From contig JARGXX010000003.1 in the NCBI GenBank assembly GCA_030374765.1, positions 1,575,962 through 1,639,961 of the forward strand: a stretch of 64,000 bases of DNA. Reading direction: 5' to 3'. Within the stretch, counting starts at the first letter, position 1; the number at the start of each line of letters is the position of its first letter. The stretch comes from Agarophyton chilense. Lineage: Eukaryota; Rhodophyta; Florideophyceae; Gracilariales; Gracilariaceae. Under the pieces are notes generated by a model, which was not told the DNA's origin, did not search any database, and saw nothing but the letters and a program-made list of their open reading frames with translations. Made by a program: the position numbers and the translations under genes. This document shows positions 28,858-41,510 of the stretch, piece by piece.

Positions 28858-30536
28858 GCGAACCCTTGTGCATCTAGCGGATTGCTTCAATAGAACCCCA
28901 TGCCAGTCGATATTGTTGATCAAGTCTACCAAGAGTAGGAATTCGTCATAATTGGCACGGAATCCCCACACAAGGGAAAGATCGAGTTGTCTCGTATATC
29001 TCCGCGCTGTTGGCGACAGGTACAAAACACAATAGGTATCGTAGGCGTTCCAAAAGATATACGCCGCCATCTTGGAAGTGAAATTGGAGAACATGATCGC
29101 CCATTATCCCGAGAACAGTTAGTTGATCAACGCGGAACCGATATAGGATATGGCAAAAGGATGTTCCACCAGACATCCACGAGGGCTCTCGGTTTTCGCC
29201 CAGTGTTATGGCAGCGCGACGTAGCGTCCAATGCGAGCATTCCGCCTAATTCGACCAATCTCGATCATTCGGTATGGAACCAGGTACCCCAAGCGGGATC
29301 TCGTACGTCGTTCCCAACAAGGATAATCCCAGTATGGAATGTCTCTCTTATAGAGGAAGCGGAAGTCCGCACGGAGCAAGGGCCAACGAAAGCAGAGTGC
29401 CGCGTTGCGTACATCGCGTAAGGCGCTCCATTCGTCGACGTCGACCTCGTATAAGGTCTCAATGTACGAGTATCCTTCGCCATTCATGCGAGCAATCCAG
29501 GGATTTAGATTCCAATCTCCAGTGAGAACGACCGTGCTAATGAACCGGTGCAGACGCTGTTATATCGGCTTGGTGAACCGAGCTCGGGCTTTGTCCATAC
29601 TTTCGTTGGTATACCGGGCAGTCGTGTTATCTGGCCAAGCACAGAAAGTAAGCCAATCGTGGCTGCGGATAGCCGCATACGAAAGGCCATCGGGGAGGTA
29701 ACCGCTGAAGACGTATCGGTTGATAAACGCGTCATCGCGAAGAGCGACTGGGTCAAACCAGGGAGCCTGTGCGATGGGGTCAGCATCGTCGATAGGATCT
29801 CTTCCCAACAGGTCCACGGGATGAGGATGGCTGCGTTGAGTCCAACGAGACGGCGCTCGAATGATCCCAGCGAATGGTAGTAACGATTCATTCAGCATCA
29901 CACCTGAATATGAAGGCTGTAAGAGCATGGAAAGGAAACCAACGCGAGGAGACCGCATTGATCGGAAGACCGAAGGCGCCGCAGCTTGCAAGTAGAAGCC
30001 ACTGCTGGCCTAAGGGCCATCTGAGGGTACGTCTTCGTTGTTGGAGTTGTGCGTCGCGGAAGGATTCATCGCTGATCGAATCGAAACAGAATTCTGTGAA
30101 TCGTCTGACGTCAAGCAGAAGTTGGTGTACTTTCGTGGAGACAAGGAGATTTCGAAAGGCCGATACATGTTCCGGCATATCAAGACGTCTTGCGTCGTCT
30201 ATGCTTCGCGCTTAACAGGGGGGATGTGTAGTATTCTACTACCCTCGGAATACCGATGGAATAATTTTCGTCTAAGTACGATGATACTCATAGGTGAGTG
30301 CAACAGCTATGATGAAGTTATGAAGCGGCATCCTGCAGATAGCCAGCAAGGTGGTATGTTACACGTGAGATCTCGGCCTGAAACGGCGCATCCGATTCGA
30401 CCCTTTGTAGGGAAATACCGGATTGGCGATGGCGCATATAGTGGGTAGCCAAGTGGCAACCAAACCTACCCTTCTTAGGTGGAAGACCATTTATAGCTAA
30501 TTATCCGTACTGTAGAGGGGTTAATGGGCAAACAAA
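28845..30536 (-). other. Decayed minus-strand coding region of unknown origin
   Basis: Several minus-strand frames that switch among each other (30178-29888, 29991-29560, 29487-29206, 29094-28843) give protein-like sequence rich in Trp, Arg and aromatic residues (WSALRDVRNAALCFRWPLLR; DLSLVWGFRANYDEFLLLVD). No family was recognised. The octamer GTGATATC occurs at both borders (28837-28844 and 30537-30544), which could be a target-site duplication of an insertion into the Ty3 integrase end, or chance. Confidence 0.3.
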
Positions 30537-30544
30537 GTGATATC

Positions 30545-31019
30545 TAGATATTGTTATGTGCGGCGCTCACCCCCTTGCACAGTACATAAGGCACAGAGTG
30601 GAGCGCCGACTCCAAAGTAATGGAGACAACAACGGGCTTACCAACGGTTTTGTTCCTTGTTCAGTATACCTTATCCAGAGATCCGGACGAGCTACAACAA
30701 GTAGTTGTCCGATCCGTAGTACCAACCACCCTCATTGGCGAGTGGGGCCTTACCACCCCCATTCTAGCTCGCTAGTGTTTTGCTCGACCAAATCTTCCCC
30801 TTAGCCGCAAGCAGCAATTTGGCAGTCCCAAACACCATTGCAGGTGTCTGCTCTCTCCGTTAGAGCGGATACTACACTCCTACCATTACCTGGGGCGCTC
30901 AAGTTTTAACAGGCTTCTTCAAAATCTATTAGGCTGCTTTTGGCCGCGGAGATACGAATCCCACCTCAGTCCTAGGTCTGAGTTCGTCTCAATCTCCCGT
31001 CCACACTGATTAAGGGATA
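30545..31019. other. No recognisable gene
   Basis: Short plus-strand frames only (for example 30556-30804). It may belong to the 5' part of the decayed Ty3 element that follows. Confidence 0.3.
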
Positions 31020-34000
31020 TTAAACTCCGAACATCTTTATGAGATAAATATGAACTCGCCGTATCGAATGGCGTTGCTCACATTGAGCCGGACGAACCTT
31101 TTACGGTTCTGGTTGTCAATCTGGGCCCTACACCGAAATTACTGGTAAAAACCCAAGTTACTCTGTCGACCATGTCTTGATTCACCGCCATTGCCCCTAC
31201 TAAGTTGGCAGCAGCTGATGTACTCTATCTCATACGATCTCAGAAGGAAGAGCACGGTGTCACTTTATCATCGACTAATCTGGACAGACAACCTTCCGAA
31301 GCCGAGAAAACCCTTATCCCAACGAGCTTTGACCAGATAGACCCCGTGAGAGAACTGGAGTAGCTAGACCTCGCCTATGTGCCTAAATCGCACCTTGAAC
31401 GCCTCCGTGACATGTGACGAGAGTTTATAACAATTGAAAATGGCTCTCTTGGTAAGATTATTACAACGGAACACCGAATAAACTTTTAGCCGAATTCTGG
31501 ACTGGTTGTTCAACACCCTTACATGGCAGGCCCCAAAGATGGTCAAGAGAAACAGTTCCAAGGGAACAAAATACTCTGAGCTGAATTGATCGAACTGGCG
31601 AAGTCACCGTGGGAATTCCCAATTGTTGTGGCTCCGAAACCTGATGGGTCCTGGCATTTCTGTATCGACTACCGTTTCTTGAACAACGTAACCGTTAAAG
31701 ACGGGTATCCCATGCCTTGAATGGATCAGTAAAGTGACCCGCTCGGCATTTCTAACGGTTTTTAAGCTTCGGACGCCAATTAGTGATACTTGCAAGTTCC
31801 CGTCAAAAACTGGACCAGAACAAGACTGATTTTTGGTCAATCGGGACTGTGTTGTTCTAAACTAACGCTTTTTTGTCTGACTAATGCTCTGGCTTCCTTT
31901 CAGCTTGCTCTGGCTATCCTAGTGGCCCGCTTCAAGTGGCGTACATTCTTTGTTTATCTCGACGATATCATTGTTTTCTCAGATTGTCTGTATGACCACA
32001 TCACCCATGTCAGTAATACTATGACCACGTTACGTGAGGCTAGAAGTATAATCAAGTTATGAAATTGCAGCTCCTCCACAGGTACTGTTAAGTATTTTGG
32101 TCGCATTATCCGTCCAGGACACGTTTCGTATCGGAAAAAGCTCGAGTGAAATCGCTTAGCCTATTGATAGAGCCTATAACTCAAAAATAACTACGCTCTT
32201 TTTTAGAATTTATAAACGTCTACCAACGTCTTAAACCCAGCTTCGAAGAAATAGCCCAATCGCTAACCGAGCTTCTGCGGGGAGGGCAACCACCTAAATT
32301 GGAACCCTTCACGGTTGCCCAGGCATATGATTTTAAATCTCCTACGTAGGCCACCACATCACCACTGATCTTATCCTTTTGGAATCCCGTAATACCGGTT
32401 GGAGTGGACACAGACGCAAGTGGCTTCCAAGTCGTTTTTGCTCTCTTTCCGACAAATGCGAAACAAAACCGAATCCCATCGGGTATTGGTCACGTTCGCT
32501 AAATATACACGAACGCAAGTACTCCGAGTCGAAGAAGTAGTGTCTCGCCGTTGTGCGGGTCTTCTCTACTGCCGCCTATCTTATGCGTGTGCATTTTACT
32601 GCCTGCACAGAGCAATTCTTCTTCCAATGGCTTCTAATCGTCTTGCAACCATCAGACCACTAAATGAAGTAGATATTACGCATAATTATGTATGAATTCG
32701 AAGTGATCTACAGAAAGGGCATGCACCACGTGCAAGGGAATGCACAGTCACGTTAAACCACTCATGGAGAAGCTCTGGGTCCCGATGATGAGAATATTCG
32801 TTGCTTCACCGTTGGTGATCGAGCACTGGACGAACCGGATTGGTTACACAATAACTGGCCTGAAACTCCCAATTGGATGCGAAATGGCACGCACATCTTG
32901 TCGCTGACAAAACTGAAAAGCCCTAATCTGGTAATTTTGTACTGATACCCCCGGAAAAGATGGTTTGAGAACAGCAAAGTGACCCCTTCTGTACGAATAG
33001 ACGAGCATGTTTTAATGGTGGCGCACAACCTTTTATCGAAATGAATGATATTGGTTACCTTGCCAAGACGGTACAATCATCCGGACAAGTAGTGGATCCA
33101 CAAACTCCACAATATATAGTTTTGCATCTATCTCAAAATGCAACACTTCAAGGACAGGCCGGTGGACGAAATAACTACCTCACTTTTCGAAGGAACTTTT
33201 ATTGGCCCGCCATGGCAGTTAACTGCAAGGCAGCAGTGCGGTTTTGTACGGAATGTACTAGAAATTGCTTGAAATAGCTCAAACACTCAATAAATCTGAA
33301 GCTTTTCCCTGCATGGGCTCCTCTCTAGTTTGTAGCAATCAACATTCTTGGCCCACTACTAACCACCCAACGTGGAAACAAATTAAGAATTTTTATTACC
33401 GATCATTTCTTGAAGTTAGTTCGGACGGCACCTTTAAGAAAGATATCCACTTTCATGGTTTCCGAAGGTATTGTAACCCACTATGTATTTCTCTACGGTA
33501 CGCCAGTTCATCTTCTGTCCGATAACGGAAAACAATTTTCATCTCGGTTTTTCCAGTACGTGTGTCGGATTCTGAACTTATAAAAATTTTCGCAACGCCT
33601 TCCTGCCTCCAATTCAATGGACCAAACGATCAATTTAAACAAACGCTACTCGAATCACTTTGATATTAAGTGGGCTATGAACCCAAACGTTGCGATCTGT
33701 TTACTGATGCGGTTACGTTTTCTTGCAGTACGCCGGTACAGCGTACAATTGGTTCGAATCCATTTGAATTGGTGCGGTCCCTCCGTACGTCCTCTATCGC
33801 GTCGTAGCCCTAGCCTAGACTGGAAGAATTCTTTTCCGTAAAGAATTACGGCCAAAAGTGGAAAGAGTGGCCGACCAAGTTTATTTCATCCGGACGCAGT
33901 TCAATGGCCTCTGTCAAGTCGCAAACAAGCGTGATTTTGAATGTCGCCTACGGATACAAGTCCACTGATCAAATAGGAAGACTGTGCTTCCATCCGTAGA

Positions 34001-34770
34001 AATCATTAAAATCCTGATAGTTAAAAACGCTACAAATTTTCGCCTTTCTTGGACGACTTATATAAGGTCGTCTCGGTCAAGTACGATGCTGTCGACTTAG
34101 AAATGGCCAACGCTCAAGAACGCATCTGCCTCGACCGCGTTTTCACTGCCCCCCACCGTTTTAAGAAGTAACCTCTGTTGGTACACAACCCACAACCGTA
34201 AATAATGGTCTGCGGCACACATAGGTGGCTCAGCCCTCTTCATTGGGTACAAGACCTTCTTTCTTGCCACATACTTCTCGAAAGAGCTCTGATTCGCTGC
34301 TCTTGTTGGAAACTACCCAGAATAGTCTCTCTGTAAAGCTGCAGCATGGTGTCTAAAGTCACTGGTTAGAAGACTCTAATACTCCCTCCGCCACTCCATC
34401 TGAGGAGGGAGAGAAAGATATTAAGGTAGACCACGACAATTCTGTTAAGGAAGAGCCAGTCACGGGTGACTTCAACGTAGAAAGAGTAATTAACTAGTGA
34501 CCAACTGAAGCAGAGACCTCGAAAAGAGTACGCCGTCCCGCCAATGCTCCCCAAGGAGATAAAATCTATTCGCGTTTCCGACACTTTGGAAAAAGCAATA
34601 CCGAAACTTCGGAAGAAAAAGTTGGAAGCGGTAATGTACCTTCAACGAGTCTGAACTCACCGAAAACGATACCACGAAAGCTGTCAAGTGAGGAGGCGGA
34701 ACAGGCCATGGCACAGAGCACTCTGATTCTTGAGTTAGAACGCGCACGTGACAGAACTATCTTCACCTCA
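31020..34770 (+). pseudogene. Second Ty3/gypsy element, heavily decayed pol
   Basis: Plus-strand fragments appear in pol order with many stops and frame changes. A pre-RT segment reads NGVAHIEPDEPFTVLVVNLG (about 31065-31130). RT starts SPWEFPIVVAPKPDGSWHF with CIDYRFLNN (about 31600-31690) and has the catalytic FFVYLDDIIVFSD (about 31945-31985). The integrase zinc-finger region includes FYWPAMAVNCKAAVRFCTEC (about 33198-33258), and the integrase tail reads DDLYKVVSVKYDAVDLEMAN (about 34055-34115). A possible chromodomain start, GDFNVERVIN, lies at about 34465-34495. YLDD is the Ty3 catalytic motif. It is more decayed than the Ty3 copy interrupted by the 14-kb transposon, so probably older. 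LTRs were not found. Confidence 0.7.
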
Positions 34771-35399
34771 GGAATTATACCAAGTAGCGCACGAGCTGGA
34801 GTCTCTCCAGTGCACGGCACGTACTGGCACAACTGCCTCCTTTTTCAACTTTCTCACCGTCAGGACGGAGATTAGCACGTGTGCTCGTGGAGTGCGACCC
34901 AGAACCTCATATTGGAGAGGAGTGTGCGTCACAAACATCGCCCAGCCGGATCATCCACGAGAAGTAAATTGCTGTAGACCATATTTTAGAACATTCATAC
35001 AATCAGGGTTGTTTCATTCTGTACCTTGTTTGTTGGTATGGCTATTTTCCCGAGACAAACTCAGAGGAATCGATTCTGCATCTTTCACGTTCGAAACCGT
35101 TTTCATATCTCCGGCGAGCGTGGAAAGGGATCCATGCAATGATCTTTAACGCCTGTGTAGGAAAGTAGAACCACTGTGGTGGGAGAGGAGGACGACAAAA
35201 ATGAGAAGAAAGAATATAGAAGAGTGATCTTGAAGATTTATTAAGAAGCAAGAAGACTGCACAATTAACTTGGTCTTATTTGATTACATTGGTACGGTAT
35301 CCAGAATTTAGAAAATACCATACATTGAGAAGCTAAAAGCTACTTTCTGTATTATCATCCACATTTGGCTTGATATATTTACCACCTGAATAATTTTTA
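34771..35399. other. No recognisable gene
   Basis: A 133-codon plus-strand frame (34748-35149) and scattered short frames lack any known motif. It lies between the tail of the Ty3 element and a minus-strand gag-like fragment. Confidence 0.3.
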
Positions 35400-36110
35400 T
35401 TGAAAGCGGTAAATCAAAGATGAGCGCAGCTCGGCAATTTCAACATTGGCAGCGCTACGCAGCAGCCATACATCACGAAGTAAATGGGAGAATACGACCG
35501 TCTGACCCGCTGGAGCGACACTTGTCCCGCCTGTAACGGAGACACCCGATTCGGAATGCCCACTGGCGAAGCCAGAGATTCACCAAAACCTACAACGACA
35601 GGAGTAGCCCCAGCATGACTTTTCACATTTAATGATGGCGCGATATGGTTTCGTAGCTTTTTGTAGCTCCTTTATAGCTTGGCGTTCATTCGATTTAGCG
35701 GACGGTACCCCATTATTGGGTTCATTTTCAAGTATCGGATCCTCACCGTCGTAGAGGAGGTAATACTAGTCCATCTTAACAAAACCGGTAGGATGGCTCT
35801 CCTAGATATACAGAGGAGCAAACTGAAGTTGGTTCGCCTTTTCTGAAGGGATCCCATGTCTATCTCGTAGATTGAAATAGATTAATTCACCGCCGAGCAG
35901 AGTTTGATGTTTTTCTGACAGATCCTGCGCCCGGCCACGAGTTTCAAGTCCACTTTGTAGGAAAAGGAATGAATTCCATAAAACTTTGTCGATGAAATCG
36001 AGAAATTGTCGCCAACTCTTGGGCGTTGATTTCACCATGTAGTGGGATGCGCAATTCAACGCCACAAATGTCGGAGCAGACTCGCAGTAGGATAAATCAG
36101 GGTCCGTCCT
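35400..36110 (-). pseudogene. Gag-like fragment of a retroelement, minus strand
   Basis: A minus-strand frame reads VKSTPKSWRQFLDFIDKVLW and GELIYFNLRDRHGIPSEKAN (about 36040-35830), hits a stop, and continues with LLYDGEDPILENEPNNG and a Lys-rich helix (about 35760-35650). Helical capsid-like composition and the setting suggest a gag remnant, but no diagnostic motif is present and no pol follows. Confidence 0.35.
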
Positions 36111-36489
36111 GGTCTAGAACCTCCCAGAGGATGGCAATTGCTGTTCTTATAGCCTACTTGGTGAACAAAACGGACGGACGCCCGGGCCGAGGAGTTTAGG
36201 GAAAGTATTACTCGTAATAATTGATGAACGGAGGTTCTGGCTTTCGAAACGACCTATTTTACCCCCTTGGAATGTGTGAACAAGGAGGGATACTCTTTAC
36301 TCCTCCGGTAAGTCGACGGCGGAGGGCTTCTATATAAGGAAGTCTTTTTATTGGCACGTGTCGTTTGTGTGCGGTTTGACTGAGATGGCTCATGCTTCCA
36401 TCAGCGTGGAATCGTGCTGCGGTTTGACACTCCCCTTCACGGTGATGGAGGGATGAGGCGTAGCTGGTTCTATATCACGAGCGTTTCGC
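36111..36489 (-). repeat. Possible 3' LTR of the copia element
   Basis: Non-coding sequence just beyond the end of copia RNase H. It has CTTATATAGAAG on the minus strand (about 36326-36337), a TATA-like box in the orientation expected for this element. LTR ends were not fixed, and the 5' partner is missing because gag runs into repeat r2. Confidence 0.3.
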
Positions 36490-39400
36490 TGGCTGTGGGG
36501 CTTGCTTGGGTTGTGCCACTATGTTTAAGGCTGCGCGGAGTTTATGGAAGGCTTGCTTGTCGAGGGGTTTGGTGAGAATATCTGCGAGCATTTCCGTGCT
36601 TGCGATATCTTGGTCTGCAATTCGGGTTTACTTCACAAGATCTTGCAAGAAGTGGCAGCGAATATCGATGAACTTACGCCGTTTGGTTGGTGCCGTTTGT
36701 TTGGCCACCTGTATCGCTGCGTTGTTGTCAACAAATAGGGTGGATGGGCCGGTGGGTTGCTGTCCAATGTCGGAGAGCAGTCGTCTGAGTCAAAGAGTTT
36801 GTTGAGCTGCACAGGAGGCTGCTAGGTACTCCACCTCGCATGTAGATAGGAGGACTCTTTTTTGTGTACCCCATTGCCACATGATGGGGCTGGAAGTGAG
36901 AAAGTGTACAATACCAGTATAGGATTTGTGGTTTCGGGAGCTCGCGAAGCTGGCATCGGCGTGGGTTGTGACTGGCTCGTATGGTACGCGTTTGTATAGG
37001 ATTCCAAAGCGTTCAATTCCGCGGAGGTACTGGAGGAGATGGCGCAGTTGTCCCTAGTTTTGGGCGGTTGGAGTGCGCATAGATACCGCAAGTCTACTCG
37101 TCGCGTGTACGATGTCGGGCCTGGTAGAGTCAGCGAAGTATCGCAGTTCGCAGACGGTCTGTCTGAAGGTGTGGGCTTTGTCTGGTGTAAGGGGTTCTTA
37201 TAATATTGTGGGCGTAGTGTCGGATGTGTGTAGGTAAGGGGTGAGCTCTGGATTGCATTCGTGCAGATTGTGCTTTGTGAGTATGTTGCGGATCGTGTTT
37301 GGTTGAGAGATGTGAATTGATCCGTTATCCAAATGCTGAATTGACCAGTTCAGAAAGAGCGCCGGAGTCTCGAGACGACGGGTTGTGTATCGTCTGCTGA
37401 GTTGGTTGTAGAGTGTGGTGGTTAGAAGTTCACTTGATGAGGCTAGTAGAAAGTCATCGATGGTGATGGATATGAATATATGGCCTTGCTCGGTGTGTTT
37501 CAGGAAAGGGCATGGATCGCTGGTGGTTTGTGTATAGCCGTGCGACTGTAGATAGTTAACAAGGCCCTCAAAGTATATATGGGACGCTTGTGGTATACCA
37601 TAAAGGTTACCGATGAGTTAGCCAGCAATGTCGGGATGCTTGTATATGCCGTTGAAGCGTGCTAGCTGTCGGACGAAAACCAGTGTGTCGTGGGTGTATT
37701 GTTCGTGTAGGAAGGCCGCTGAGATTTCGAAATATTCGATGTGCAGACTAAAAGCTTCTGAGAGACAGAGGATTGTGCATATAGGGGGGCGCTCGACCGT
37801 GTATGTGGTAACATGATCTGGGTCGAAGTGTTCGTGGGGTTTCATGATGTACCCTCGAACGTTGCAGCGTGCCTTGTAGCGTTCTATGTTCCCATCCTCG
37901 TTTTTCTTGTATCGATAGGTCATCTTTAGGGGGACGGGTTTTGTGTTCCCGGGTAGTTGGGAGTTTGGGATCCAGTATACGGTGTTGTTGGCGTCCATTG
38001 TGTCCAGTTCGGTATCGTGGGCTGTGGCCCAGTGTTCGGCGTCTGGGTAGCGCAGTGCATGGTGAAGGGATGTCGGCGGCTCGGTTGTAGGGGAGATGGA
38101 GGTGGAAGTGCTGAGGATGTTTGCTGATTTGTTTTGAAAGGCGTGGTGTGTTTGGTGCGCTGAGTCTAGGTGAGGATAGTATGGTTTGAAGTCGACCGCT
38201 CGTAGGCGCTGGTACCGGTTCGTGCTTAGATTGAGCGCAACGATATATGTGGGGGAGATTTTATGCATGAATCGGGCGGGATAGGCTCGGGGCTCGAGTT
38301 TCTTTTTGTAGTCGTGGTAATTGGGGATTGTGCCCAATTGTCTAAAGATGAATAATCTGGATGTCTGCGGTGTTGTTTTGTGCCACAGTTCGTACTGCGA
38401 GTGACCTGTGGAGTCATGGATTGTTAGGGTATATTTGAAGACTATGTCCTTCAATTCATCTTCCCAAACTGTGTCGTCAAACTTTGAGTAGTATAGTGCT
38501 GCCCGGGTTGATGATGTGATGGTGTGATTTACTCGCTCCGCCAGAGAGTTTTCTTGTGGCTGGTCGGGGATGTTTGATCGGTATTGGATGCCATGCGTAT
38601 TGTAGCGGGTGTTCATGGCGTTGCTCTGGAATTTTTTTGCGTTGTCTGTGTGATAAATTGCGGGCGGGCGGCCTTTTTGGGAGCTGATGAATGACATTGC
38701 TAGAGTTGTGGCTTGTTGCACGGCCTTACGGTTGGGTATGAAGAAAACGATTAGGTATCGAGTTCGTGCGTCGAGATACGTAAAGAAATGATGGTTTCCA
38801 TGTCGGGGTGGTGGTTAGAATGGGCCGCATGTGTCACTACTGATGTATGATTCTACTGGGTAATTGTGGGTTTTGCGCTTGTGGGGATTTGGGGATTGGT
38901 GTGCTGTAGGGCATGTGAAGCATGTGATGGCAGGCAGCGTTCGGTGAAGCGTCTTTGGGAGATTAGGGATGGTTTTTTTGAGAGCTATTCTTCTCAATTT
39001 GCTGAGGTTGACGTGGTTGAGAATGAGATGCTAGTCATAGAAACTGAGCGCTGTTGAAGTGTGTGGTGTGCGCTGCGGTGGTTGGGTGAGGTTATGCAGA
39101 TGCGGGGGTTGTTTTGGGCGTTTCAGTGCTTTGGATGGGAGGGATGGTGTCTGTTTGTAGAGATACTGCTTCTTCTCTTTTGTTCGTGATCTTGTGGGTG
39201 GCGGCGTGGGAAGTACTAGCTGCGGCGTGGTTTGGTTTGTCGGCATGCTTGTGTTTGGCACGGTGCGTGAGCTGACAGCCGGCTTTGTGCTTCGTGTGGG
39301 GATAGATTGTATACGATATGCGTCTTTATACCATGGAGCAGTAGCTACTATTATAGTCTTTTGCAGATAGTGTAGGTTCAAGATGTGATCATGGTTGCGT

Positions 39401-40431
39401 GTGAGAAGTACAGCACCGAATTGTTTGGCCACATCGTGTACTGAGAGAATGTTAATGTGCTGTGTTTTGGGTGTGACGCAATGTAGGCGGAGAGGTACGT
39501 GATCAGGGTGCAGCTTGATCTGTATTGAGCCAGCGTGAGTGACGGGAGTTGTGTGGTTAGCGGCTGTAAGTGTGGAGATGTGTTGTGACCGTGACAGATT
39601 AGGGGGGGGGGGGCGTGCGAATGGGCGTGGGGTGGGCGGCAGAGTCAAGTATGAACATCCCGTGTAAGTTGTTTTCCCGATGTTTGCATTGGTTCACATG
39701 AGCTTCCTGTACATCTTCAACGCCACGGTGGGCGTACTGTGGCGGATCGATTGGTGGTGCGTCGTGATATGGATGGGGAGGGAAGGGCTGCAGTGCGTAA
39801 GGGACGTATTGTGCTATAGGAACAGGGGTTAGGACTGCAGAGTGTGCGTGGTGCGCATATGGTCGAGCACCTGGGGCTGGCTCGGGTTTGGGTTGCGCTG
39901 CGGCTTGTTTCTGGATCTTGGGGTGCCTGGTATCTTTGCATTGCGCATCTTTGTTATTTGGTTGGACGCGCATGAACTGTTGGTGGAATTGGCAGGGTTG
40001 AAAGGCTGCGTTTCCCGTAAACTGTTGTCTGGGGGGTGGGCGCGGCAGCCTGAAATTTGGTTGGGCAACCGGGTTGGCTATCGATGGGTAGGTTTGCAAT
40101 GTGGTGGAAGTGATAGGCGTTTGGTCGTTGTAGGACCTTAGGCGTTTGAAGTGGTGCAGAAAGTTCTTAATATTGGGGGGGTTGATGGCTATGAGTTGGC
40201 GGCCGATGTCCACTGTTTCAGGGTTGAAGCGCTATCCGTCTATTAAAAATTCGACTGATGTCGCTTCTTAACGGATGTTGGGGTATTGCAAGGCGATCAT
40301 GTGTGCTCGAATGTATTTATGTTTGGTTAAGTAATCATCAATTTTAGTACCGGAGGTAAAGTGCAGGTTCTCGGCTTCTGGTTGGAGATATTTCTGATCG
40401 ATGCGTGTGTAGGTCTTCAGGCGTTCCAATG
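36490..40431 (-). pseudogene. Ty1/copia-like retrotransposon, decayed gag-pol
   Basis: Minus-strand fragments appear in copia order. Gag covers 40431 to about 39700 and is cut at 40431 by repeat r2. A protease-like LDSAAH lies near 39655. The pre-integrase Cys motif ITCFTCPTAHQSPN is followed by the integrase core (SSDTCGPF, YHTDNAKKF, PQENSLAERVNHT; about 38930-38520). RT has TKPVPLKMTYRYKKNEDGNI (about 37940-37880) and TIDDF in place of the usual YVDDM/YVDDI (about 37450). RNase H has STCEVEYLAASCAAQQ (about 36840-36800) and TKPLDKQAFHKLR (about 36570-36530). Integrase before reverse transcriptase is the diagnostic copia order. At least five stops are in frame; the longest intact piece is 367 codons (38721-37618). 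Confidence 0.8.
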
Positions 40432-40944
40432 TCGTACAATCACCTCTGGGGTATGCTACTGTCTTGTCTCGGGAGCGTGGTGACGCTCAACCTTAGAAGG
40501 TAGACGTTATAAACCTCGATGGTAACAGGGCACCGTGAAAACCCGCAGGGGCAAACGGCAGGGCAACTTGCCTATACCGTGTAGGTGAAAGATGGTAGGC
40601 GTCGACGCGCGGGAAAGCCTGTGTCGTAGTTGAGAAACGGTGAACCAAAAAGGTATAGTCGTGATCCAAGTGGTGCCTGTCTTTATCAGATTAGGATGGG
40701 GGAGGTGCAGTTCCCTATATGCAGTGGACTGCACTCTCCAGATCACCCGAGAGGTGCAAGCAAGGCACGATCTCTGTCCTAGTGTCAGAGACCTGGCTAG
40801 CAGTGGCTACAGTGCCAGGTGGCCACGCCACTACTGTACTATAATAAATATAATTAAAAATACAAGTACTAACAATTACTCAACCAGAAGGTACATGTCA
40901 ACACTACACGTGGCTGACAACACCTAGATGGTAGCTCGCCCGGG
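40432..40944. repeat. Diverged dispersed repeat r2 at the unit junction
   Basis: This is the partner of 2328-2839, about 93% identical. Its left edge interrupts the copia gag frame that reads leftwards from 40431, so it was either inserted into that gag or joined to it by recombination. Confidence 0.7.
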
Positions 40945-41510
40945 GCTGCATGGCCGATGATCCCTCGCATCCATCACTTACAAGGTCAGTGTAGTATATT
41001 GACATCCTGAATGGTCAGCCCTTCGGCCACTATACGATATTTATAGGCGTTATTAATGCTTAAGAAGCTAAAATAAACTGCTGAACTCCCGTTAGAGTGA
41101 AATGTATGTAATAAAGATTATGTTTTTGAAACAGTATATTTGCGTCAAATTCTTCATACTGAATTTATTAGTTTTACTGTAGCCAAAAAGTCGTTTTTTG
41201 GAAATTTTGGGCTAGGGATATGATTTTGAAACAGACTTTATATGCCAAAATTCTCACCTTCAATTGCCGATATACATATATAAAATATCTAAGATAATTT
41301 GGCGCATTCTTGCAGGTCTTCTGTATCTATGAAGGAAACCATGACACCTGACACCGCCTAAAATTGGCGAATGATTTTATTTGGAAAGTTCGACTCCCTC
41401 ATACTATCACCTTGTTTTTCTTGACTCCTTCAACCTCTTCTACACCAGAGACGTTCTCGTGATTGACTTATTTTATTTTTTCTATCTCATTGGTCACCCC
41501 CTTTTTCGCT

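Larger units (their letters stand above)
2328..40431. repeat. Unit 1 of a 38.1-kb direct tandem duplication
   Basis: The sequence from 2328 recurs from 40432 in the same orientation, with a register of 38,104-38,105 bp that persists to the window end. Every feature up to about 25,900 therefore appears twice. The remaining ~14.5 kb (about 25,900-40,431) is seen once, because its second copy would lie beyond 64000. Between 2840 and about 13,500 I see only about 0.3% differences. Confidence 0.9.
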
